From Akkermansiaceae bacterium (GTDB lineage: Bacteria; Verrucomicrobiota; Verrucomicrobiia; Verrucomicrobiales; Akkermansiaceae), in the NCBI GenBank assembly GCA_903909905.1, contig CAIVXP010000392.1:1-6859 (forward strand): DNA of 6,859 nucleotides, read 5' to 3'. This document shows, piece by piece, positions 1-6,859 of this stretch (its first letter is position 1; the number at the start of each line of letters is the position of its first letter). The translations under genes and the position numbers were made by a program. The notes under the pieces are model-generated. The model worked only from the letters and a program-made list of their open reading frames with translations. It had not been told where the DNA came from and did not search any database.

Positions 1-522
1 CGCAAATCACACATTCCACAGGACCCGGCCTTCGAGGAAAAATTTTACTTCACGCCCGGCGACAGCGGTTGGCCGGTTTGGAACACGATGTTCGGCAAAC
101 TCGGCGTGCTCATTTGCTGGGATCAATGGTATCCCGAAGCCGCAAGGCTGATGGCGCTCGGCGGCGCGCAGGTGCTCATTTACCCCACTGCCATTGGTTG
201 GCTGCCGGAAGAAAAACCAACCCTCGGCGACGCGCAACACTGCGCGTGGGAAACCGTCCAACGCGGCCACGCGGTCGCCAACGGCTGCTACCTTGCGGCC
301 GTCAACCGCACCGGCATGCAAGACAACACCGAGTTCTGGGGCCGCTCATTCATCGCCAATCCCTACGGCGAAATCGTCGCCAAGGCCTCGACCGAACATG
401 AGGAAATCCTCTGCCACGACCTCGACTTCGACGCTGTCGAAGATTTCCGCCGCATCTGGCCGTTTTTCCGCGACCGCCGCATCGATGCCTATGGCGACCT
501 CACCAAACGCTGGCGCGAGTGA
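1..522 (+). CDS. aguB: N-carbamoylputrescine amidase, C-terminal part (5' end off window)
   Basis: This nitrilase-superfamily enzyme hydrolyses N-carbamoylputrescine to putrescine, CO2 and ammonia, the last step of the agmatine route to polyamines in the cytoplasm. The reading frame is open from base 1 and gives 173 residues; family members are about 290-300 long, so roughly the first 120 residues are missing. Visible signatures are RKSHIP at fragment residues 1-6, whose K2 corresponds to the catalytic lysine of the Glu-Lys-Cys triad, FYFTPGD (15-21), and GVLICWDQWYPEAARL (35-50), whose C39 is the nucleophile. YPTAIGW follows. The CWDQWYPEAAR form together with YPTAIGW is typical of AguB rather than of general omega-amidases. 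The catalytic Glu lies off the window. The agmatine deiminase partner (aguA) is often adjacent and could be just upstream, but this cannot be seen. The next gene starts 41 bp downstream on the same strand. Confidence 0.93.
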   Translation, partial: RKSHIPQDPAFEEKFYFTPGDSGWPVWNTMFGKLGVLICWDQWYPEAARLMALGGAQVLIYPTAIGWLPEEKPTLGDAQHCAWETVQRGHAVANGCYLAAVNRTGMQDNTEFWGRSFIANPYGEIVAKASTEHEEILCHDLDFDAVEDFRRIWPFFRDRRIDAYGDLTKRWRE

Positions 523-563
523 TGCCGACTTCGCCGCTCTTGAAGTTGCAATGACGGCCATTC

Positions 564-1994
564 ATGGGCATGATGTGCCTCATGCTTCGCTCGCTCTTTC
601 TCCTTCTCGCCCTCGCCTGCACTGCCAGCGCTCAGGCCTACGCACCGATCAACGATCGGCCACCGCAACTGACCCGTGAATTTCGCGGCGCATGGATCGC
701 CACCGTGCACAACCTCGATTGGCCAAGCAAAGGCTCAAGCGCCAGCACCCAGCAGGCGGAGCTTCGCAGCATGCTCGATAAACTCGCGGCACTGAAAATG
801 AATGCGGTGATCTTCCAAGTGCGGCCGGCCTGCGATGCGCTTTATCAATCGTCATTGGAACCATGGAGCCAATGGCTCACCGGCACGATGGGCCGCTCGC
901 CGGGCTACGATCCCCTCGCCTTTTGCATCCGCGAAGCCCACGCCCGCGGCATCGAAGTGCACGCGTGGTTCAATCCGTTTCGCGCACTTTGCAACAACTC
1001 GCATCCGGTCGCAGGCAATCATGTTTGCAAGGCATCGCCGCAAATCACCAAACGCTACGGCAACATGACCTGGTGCGATCCCGCCAGCTCCGAAGCACGC
1101 GCTCGCGCGCTCAACGCGATCATGGATGTGGTGCGCCGCTACGATGTCGATGGCATTCACCTCGATGATTATTTCTACCCCTATCCCGAAGGCGGACGAA
1201 CCTTTGCCGATGGCAAATCACCCGCCGAACGCCGGTCTCACATCGACAGCTTCGTGAGCAAACTCTACTCGTCGATCAAAAGCCAAAAATCATGGGTTCG
1301 CGTCGGCATCAGCCCCTTCGGTATTTGGAGGCCCGGCGTGCCGAATGGCATCGAGGCAGGGATCGATAGCTTCGAACACCTCGCCGGCGATTCGCGCAAG
1401 TGGCTCAAAAACGGTTGGGTCGATTACCTCGCGCCGCAGTTGTATTGGCGCATCTCGCCGCGCAAACAAAGTTTCCCGCTGCTCCTCGAGTGGTGGCGCG
1501 AACAAGGCAACCGCCCGGTCTGGCCCGGCATTGCCACCGCTCGCATCCAATCATCCGAAGACCCCGGACGCCCGGCATCGGAAATCACCAACCAAATCGA
1601 TCTCTCCCGCAAAATCGGCAGCGGCCCGCAAGGCCACATCCACTGGAGCGCGAAAAGCCTCGTCACCAACCGTGGCGGCATCGCCAGCAAACTCGCAGGC
1701 AGCTACACGCAAGTTGCCTCCGTACCAGCCATGCCATGGCTAAACAACAACGCACCCGACGCGCCAGGCGTGAGCGCTCAAGCGAATGGCGATGGCACAC
1801 TCGTGCGTTGGACGACAAACAAAGGCACTGCCAAAATCGCCATCCAAACCCGAGTCGATGGCAACTGGCGCACGGCAAAAATCACCTCGGCCGGATCCGG
1901 CCAAACCACAGTCCCGCGCGCCGATGCGATCGCCGTCACCGCGCTCGACCGCTTTGGCAATGCCAGCTCACCGAAGGTGCTCGGCCTGCGCTAG
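564..1994 (+). CDS. Secreted GHL10/DUF187-family glycoside hydrolase (YngK/DigH-like)
   Basis: A 476-residue protein with an N-terminal export signal: a hydrophobic stretch at residues 11-19 followed by ASA (21-23), a likely signal peptidase I site. C19 is not in a good lipobox (ALAC). The ATG at 582 (residue 7, MLRSLFLLL) would give a more typical signal peptide; neither start has a Shine-Dalgarno sequence. The GHL10 (DUF187) TIM-barrel spans about residues 35-345, with REFRGAWIATVHNLDWPS near its start, FQVRP (84-88), HAWFNPFRA (133-141) and YDVDGIHLDDYFYPYP (193-208). The acidic residues D201/D202 in the last motif are the conserved active-site candidates. The end (about 397-476) looks like a fibronectin-III-type beta domain, ending in VTALDRFGNAS. 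The E. coli family member DigH (YddW) cleaves denuded peptidoglycan glycans, so an envelope or periplasmic role is likely, but the substrate here is unknown. Paired cysteines around residues 142-156 could form a disulfide. Confidence 0.9.
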   Translation: MGMMCLMLRSLFLLLALACTASAQAYAPINDRPPQLTREFRGAWIATVHNLDWPSKGSSASTQQAELRSMLDKLAALKMNAVIFQVRPACDALYQSSLEPWSQWLTGTMGRSPGYDPLAFCIREAHARGIEVHAWFNPFRALCNNSHPVAGNHVCKASPQITKRYGNMTWCDPASSEARARALNAIMDVVRRYDVDGIHLDDYFYPYPEGGRTFADGKSPAERRSHIDSFVSKLYSSIKSQKSWVRVGISPFGIWRPGVPNGIEAGIDSFEHLAGDSRKWLKNGWVDYLAPQLYWRISPRKQSFPLLLEWWREQGNRPVWPGIATARIQSSEDPGRPASEITNQIDLSRKIGSGPQGHIHWSAKSLVTNRGGIASKLAGSYTQVASVPAMPWLNNNAPDAPGVSAQANGDGTLVRWTTNKGTAKIAIQTRVDGNWRTAKITSAGSGQTTVPRADAIAVTALDRFGNASSPKVLGLR

Positions 1995-2021
1995 TACCCT
2001 CACGAAAACCCGTTTGAAATT

Positions 2022-2633
2022 TTGAAAACCCACCCAAATTTCCTGCTGCTTTGCGGCATCCTGCCGGCACTCGTTTGGTCGGCGATCGAACCTTTCGACC
2101 GCCTCACCTGGTGGCTCGAAGTGGCACCGGTGCTGATTGGCTTTGCCGCCTTGTTCATCGCACAAGCGAAAGGCTGGCGCTTTTCCAATCTCGCGCTGTG
2201 GCTCATTGCTTTGCACATGCTGGTGCTGATCGTTGGCGGCCACTACACCTACGCACGCGTGCCGATCGGCGATTGGCTTCGCGATGGGTTCAACTTCGAA
2301 CGCAATCACTACGACCGCCTCGGCCATCTGATGCAAGGGTTCGTCCCCGCGATCCTGCTGCGCGAAATTTTCCTGCGCAATCGAGTGTTTGCACGCAAGG
2401 GCTGGCTGGCGTTTTGCGTGATCTCATTCTGCCTCGGCTTCAGCGCGTTTTACGAACTCATCGAATGGGCTGCCGCGTTGGTCTCGGCGGAAGCGGCCGA
2501 ATCATTTCTCGGCACCCAAGGCGATGGCTGGGACACCCAGTGGGACATGTTTCTCTGCGGTATGGGAGCCATCGCCGCGCTACTGTTTCTTTCCCGCGCG
2601 CATGACCGCTCGATAGGCAAAATCTCCGGCTGA
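2022..2633 (+). CDS. YjdF/DUF2238-family inner-membrane protein
   Basis: A 203-residue integral membrane protein of the DUF2238 (YjdF) family, whose function is not established. About six hydrophobic segments are visible: residues 7-23, 31-48, 55-73, 102-118, 128-154 and 176-191. The family hallmarks are polar residues in or beside the membrane: HYTYARVP (74-81), NHYDRLGHLMQGF (95-107), FYELIEW (143-149) and GDGWDTQWDM (167-176). The conserved H96, D98, H102, E145, E148, D168, D171 and D175 suggest a metal- or proton-handling site, which is an inference. The start is TTG at 2022. The frame is open back to the hydrolase stop with no ATG or GTG between, and the next Met (residue 66) would delete the first two membrane helices. 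The gap of 27 bp to the upstream gene suggests co-transcription. No Shine-Dalgarno sequence is seen. Confidence 0.88.
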   Translation: MKTHPNFLLLCGILPALVWSAIEPFDRLTWWLEVAPVLIGFAALFIAQAKGWRFSNLALWLIALHMLVLIVGGHYTYARVPIGDWLRDGFNFERNHYDRLGHLMQGFVPAILLREIFLRNRVFARKGWLAFCVISFCLGFSAFYELIEWAAALVSAEAAESFLGTQGDGWDTQWDMFLCGMGAIAALLFLSRAHDRSIGKISG

Positions 2634-2713
2634 AACCGCCAAATTTCGCCCTTCTCCGGCCTTGCATCGGCACGCTTCCGCGACTTGACTGGCGCTCACC
2701 CCATTTTCCCATC

Positions 2714-3214
2714 GTGAAAGCCTACGAAATCTACTCCGCCGTCGACCCATCCATCGTCAACCAAATGCTCGATTGGTTCCGCTCACATGACCGCAATGTG
2801 TACAAATCTGCCGTCGCGTCGCTCGCCGAAAAACGCAAATTGCGCCCGGTGTTCATCGAGAAAAAAACGATGACCGAGCAATACGCGTGGATCCACAAAA
2901 CCCTCAAGATCAACGCTTGCAACACGATCGGCGAACACCTCATGCAAGCCTACCTGATGGCCGGCCAGCAATCGCTGCTCGCCATGTTCTGCGACGGCAT
3001 GGGCATCCCGCATGATGGCAAAGGATCCGTCGTCGGCGAACTGCCAAAAAAACTCGATGCCGAACGCCTCAACTCGACGATCGACAAACTTGTCGAAATC
3101 TTCGACCCGAAGCTCATCACTCTCTACCTTCGCTGCTTCAACCTCCAAGCCCCCAACGGCTGGCCCGAACTCAGCGAAAAACTCGCCTCCGACCCAAGGC
3201 TTGTTCTTGCTTGA
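2714..3214 (+). CDS. Conserved hypothetical protein, 166 aa, unknown function
   Basis: I do not recognise a characterised family. The protein has 166 residues, begins at a GTG (MKAYEIYSAVD), and has no signal peptide or membrane segment, so it is probably cytoplasmic. It looks mostly alpha-helical: a start region with VNQMLDWFRSHDRNVYKSAV, a basic stretch (AEKRKLRPVFIEKK, residues 38-51), a central helical part with WIHKTLKINACNTIGEHLMQAYLMAGQQ, then FCDGMGIPHDGKGSVVGELP, and a C-terminal helix pair around DKLVEIFDPKLITLYLRCFNLQ. The CDGMGIPHDGKG segment, with its Asp, His and Gly residues, is the most motif-like part. Codon use matches its neighbours and the overlapping frames are broken, which supports it as a real gene. 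It follows the YjdF-like gene by 80 bp with no clear promoter or terminator in between, so it may be the last gene of that unit. It may belong to a family restricted to Verrucomicrobia, which is an inference. Confidence 0.8.
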   Translation: MKAYEIYSAVDPSIVNQMLDWFRSHDRNVYKSAVASLAEKRKLRPVFIEKKTMTEQYAWIHKTLKINACNTIGEHLMQAYLMAGQQSLLAMFCDGMGIPHDGKGSVVGELPKKLDAERLNSTIDKLVEIFDPKLITLYLRCFNLQAPNGWPELSEKLASDPRLVLA

Positions 3215-3246
3215 GATCTTTCCCCCTTGCTCTGTTCAATCGCAAC

Positions 3247-3267
3247 GGACCTTTCGTAGAAAGGTCT
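3247..3267 (+). terminator. Perfect hairpin after the 166-aa gene, possible terminator
   Basis: GACCTTTC (3248-3255) and GAAAGGTC (3259-3266) form a perfect 8-bp stem around a GTA loop, with a flanking G-T pair. It lies 33 bp after the stop of the hypothetical gene. No T-run follows directly. A second, weaker hairpin (TGCCA at 3269-3273 with TGGCA at 3282-3286) is followed by TCTTTTCTTCC and could supply the U-rich tract. Together they may end the upstream transcript, but this is weaker than a textbook terminator. Confidence 0.4.
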
Positions 3268-3297
3268 CTGCCAATGAAAAGTGGCATCTTTTCTTCC

Positions 3298-3350
3298 GTC
3301 TTCTGTCTCCAAGTCTTTCGTCTCTCACTTGAAACTGAACGCTTGAAACT
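3298..3350 (+). repeat. Degenerate short repeats before miaB
   Basis: Four GTCT units start at 3298, 3305, 3313 and 3320 (spacing 7, 8 and 7) within a pyrimidine-rich strand. They are followed by two copies of CTTGAAACT at 3328-3336 and 3342-3350 (14 apart), which run into an AT-rich leader (TTTAAACTTAAA) just before the miaB ATG. No protein-coding frame explains this. It may be a dispersed intergenic repeat or the promoter and leader of miaB. Confidence 0.45.
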
Positions 3351-3364
3351 TTAAACTTAAATTC

Positions 3365-4744
3365 ATGCCCAAGGTTTACATCAAGACCTACGGATGCCAG
3401 ATGAACGAACGCGACTCCGAGCAGGTCGCGCGCATGTTCGTCGAAGGGGGCTACACGGTCACGCCGAGCGAAAAGGATGCGGATGCGGTGCTCATCAATA
3501 CCTGCTCGGTGCGCGATCAGGCGGAGCAAAAGGCACTCGGGAAAATGGGCTCGATGATGCATGCCGGCCGCGACCGGCGGCATGTGGTTTATGGCTTCAT
3601 GGGCTGCATGGCGCAGTCGCGCGGCGATGAACTTTTCAAAGCCGTGCCCAGCCTTGATGTGGTCGCCGGCACGCAAAAATACCACAAGGTTTTCGACTAT
3701 GTGGATAGCATCCTCAAGCGTCGCCTCGAGGCCCGCATGGATGATCCCTCACTCTCGCTGCGCGGTGAAACGGTCTGCGACATCGAAGCCGAGGAAGGCT
3801 CACAAAACACCATTCGCGATCACATACCCAAGGCCCGCGAAGCATCGGCCTTTGTTTCCATCATGCAGGGCTGCAACATGCGCTGCTCGTTCTGCATCGT
3901 GCCCGACACGCGCGGTCGCGAACGCGGCAGGCCGATCGCCGAAATCGTCGGCGAAGTCCGCCACCTCGCCGCGCAAGGGGTCAAGGAAGTGACCCTGCTC
4001 GGCCAAATCGTCAACCTCTACGGCCGCACCGAATTCCCAATCATCGACGGCAAGTCACCCTTCGTGCAGTTGCTCGAGGCAGTGCACGAAGTCGATGGCA
4101 TCGAGCGCATCCGTTTCACTTCGCCTCACCCGATCGGCTATCGCGACGACCTCGTCGCCGCCTTCACCTACCTGCCCAAACTCTGCTCGCACATCCACTT
4201 CCCGATGCAAAGCGGCTCGGACCACATCCTCAAGGAAATGCGCCGACCCTACAAAAACGCAAAGTTTGTCGAGATTTGCGAGAAAATGAAGGCCGCCAGG
4301 CCGGGCATCGCCATCACCACCGACATCATCGTCGGCTTTCCCGGCGAAACCGAGGAGGATTTCCAATCTACGATGGACACCGTAGAACGCCTGCAGTTCG
4401 ACAACGCCTTCGTCTTCCGCTACTCCAAACGCCGCAACACTCCCGCCGCCGAAATGGACGGCCAATTCTCCGAAGAGGAAAAGGAATCGCGAAACCAACG
4501 CCTCCTCGATGTAGTCAATCGCATCGCCATCGAAAAAAACGCGGCACTCGTTGGCACCCGCCAGCAAATCCTCTGCGAAGGCCCCTCAAAGAACAATTCC
4601 GAGCGACTCTCGGGTCGTACGTCGCATAACAAAATCGTCATCTTTGATGGAGACCCCAGCCGTCACACCGGCCAAATCCTCGACATCCACATCGACGAGT
4701 CCACTGGCTTCACGCTCTACGGCCACCTGCCGATCAAAATGTGA
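3365..4744 (+). CDS. miaB: tRNA-2-methylthio-N6-dimethylallyladenosine synthase
   Basis: MiaB is a cytoplasmic radical-SAM enzyme that adds a methylthio group to C2 of i6A at position 37 of tRNAs reading UNN codons (EC 2.8.4.3). The 459-residue length fits the family. The N-terminal UPF0004 domain carries its three auxiliary-cluster cysteines: C11 (KTYGCQMNE), C47 (INTCSVRDQAEQKALG) and C81 (GFMGCMAQ). The radical-SAM cluster is CNMRCSFC, with C170, C174 and C177, followed by IVPDTRGRERGRP. The barrel continues through RIRFTSPHP, HFPMQSGSDHILKEMRRPY and TTDIIVGFPGETEEDF. A TRAM domain lies at about 390-456 (ILCEGPSKNN, GRTSHNKIVIF, HLPI). The NTCSVRD and TSPHP motifs favour MiaB over MtaB or RimO. 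The common GQNVNSY motif reads GQIVNLY here (213-219). The start ATG has no Shine-Dalgarno sequence and follows an AT-rich leader. The gene converges on rpoC. Confidence 0.96.
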   Translation: MPKVYIKTYGCQMNERDSEQVARMFVEGGYTVTPSEKDADAVLINTCSVRDQAEQKALGKMGSMMHAGRDRRHVVYGFMGCMAQSRGDELFKAVPSLDVVAGTQKYHKVFDYVDSILKRRLEARMDDPSLSLRGETVCDIEAEEGSQNTIRDHIPKAREASAFVSIMQGCNMRCSFCIVPDTRGRERGRPIAEIVGEVRHLAAQGVKEVTLLGQIVNLYGRTEFPIIDGKSPFVQLLEAVHEVDGIERIRFTSPHPIGYRDDLVAAFTYLPKLCSHIHFPMQSGSDHILKEMRRPYKNAKFVEICEKMKAARPGIAITTDIIVGFPGETEEDFQSTMDTVERLQFDNAFVFRYSKRRNTPAAEMDGQFSEEEKESRNQRLLDVVNRIAIEKNAALVGTRQQILCEGPSKNNSERLSGRTSHNKIVIFDGDPSRHTGQILDIHIDESTGFTLYGHLPIKM

Positions 4745-4821
4745 TCTTTTGCCGCCTTGAAGGCAGTTGCCCAATTGCACAGCAATGCATGTCGCCTTGC
4801 TCCATCTGATGGCAACTCCAT

Positions 4822-4861
4822 AAAAAAAGCCCCCAGCTTGCGCGATGGCAGGCCGGGGGCT
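4822..4861 (-). terminator. Rho-independent terminator of rpoC
   Basis: Read on the minus strand, AGCCCCC (4861-4855) pairs with GGGGGCT (4834-4828). The stem continues inward past one A-C mismatch and a G-T pair to a six-base loop, about 14 positions in all, and is followed at once by a run of six T (4827-4822). It begins about 30 bp past the rpoC stop. The plus strand after the hairpin has no T-run, so it works mainly for rpoC and not for miaB. Confidence 0.9.
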
Positions 4862-4891
4862 GATTGGATCTATGATCTTGAAACCGGAAGA

Positions 4892-6859
<1,968 letters not shown>

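Noticed and set aside
1400..2017. A 205-codon alternative plus-strand frame within the hydrolase gene
   Set aside because: Its Arg/His/Pro-rich translation is typical of an off-frame reading of GC-rich DNA, and the hydrolase frame carries clear family motifs.
2685..2713. TTGACT as a possible -35 box before the 166-residue gene
   Set aside because: No -10-like hexamer lies 15-19 bases downstream; at that distance the sequence is already at the start codon.
3560..3584. Inverted repeat CATGCCG/CGGCATG
   Set aside because: It lies inside conserved miaB coding sequence with no T-run, and is explained by codon composition.
3236..3685. A 149-codon minus-strand open frame across the miaB start
   Set aside because: It overlaps the conserved MiaB N-terminus and the intergenic repeats, with no family resemblance; a shadow frame.
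4055..4567. A 170-codon open frame on the minus strand inside miaB
   Set aside because: It lies wholly antisense to a clear MiaB coding region, has no recognisable motif, and is the kind of open frame expected opposite GC-rich genes.
4751..4763. Small palindrome GCCTT-G-AAGGC just after miaB as its terminator
   Set aside because: The loop is only one base as drawn, the stem is very short, and no T-run follows.

Overview
The window is GC-rich, densely coding chromosomal DNA with ordinary core genes and no mobile elements, CRISPR arrays or RNA genes that I can recognise. The best guess for its source is a member of the Verrucomicrobiota. This is an inference from three things: the style of the MiaB and RpoC proteins, a conserved hypothetical protein that resembles nothing from the better-known phyla, and the lack of a Shine-Dalgarno sequence before any visible start. 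RpoC also carries the large trigger-loop insertion (SI3 type) known from Proteobacteria, Bacteroidetes, Planctomycetes and Verrucomicrobia. No 16S or other decisive marker is present.

Layout: five genes read rightward from the left edge, and one long gene reads leftward from the right edge. (1) At 1-522 is the C-terminal part of an N-carbamoylputrescine amidase (aguB), the last step from agmatine to putrescine; its N-terminus is off the window. (2) At 564-1994 is a secreted GHL10/DUF187 (YngK/DigH-like) glycoside hydrolase with a C-terminal beta-sandwich-like region. (3) At 2022-2633 is a six-helix membrane protein of the YjdF/DUF2238 family that starts with TTG. (4) At 2714-3214 is a 166-residue cytoplasmic protein of unknown function that starts with GTG. 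(5) After a 150-bp repeat-rich intergenic stretch, miaB lies at 3365-4744. It encodes the radical-SAM methylthiotransferase that modifies A37 of tRNAs. (6) Converging on it from the right is the C-terminal half of rpoC (4892-6859, minus strand), the RNA polymerase beta' subunit. A strong intrinsic terminator follows rpoC in the 147-bp convergent gap.

How they fit together: the first three genes are closely spaced (41 and 27 bp gaps) and the fourth follows after 80 bp, so genes 1-4 could be one transcript, but they share no obvious pathway (polyamine synthesis, envelope carbohydrate cleavage, membrane protein, unknown). miaB is probably transcribed separately, since it is preceded by a hairpin and an AT-rich leader. 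miaB and rpoC both serve gene expression but are convergent and so not co-transcribed.

I looked for a novel system and did not find one. The points most worth a second look are the uncharacterised 166-residue protein, the degenerate repeats and hairpin between it and miaB, and the in-frame, single-stop junction between the hydrolase and the YjdF-like gene.
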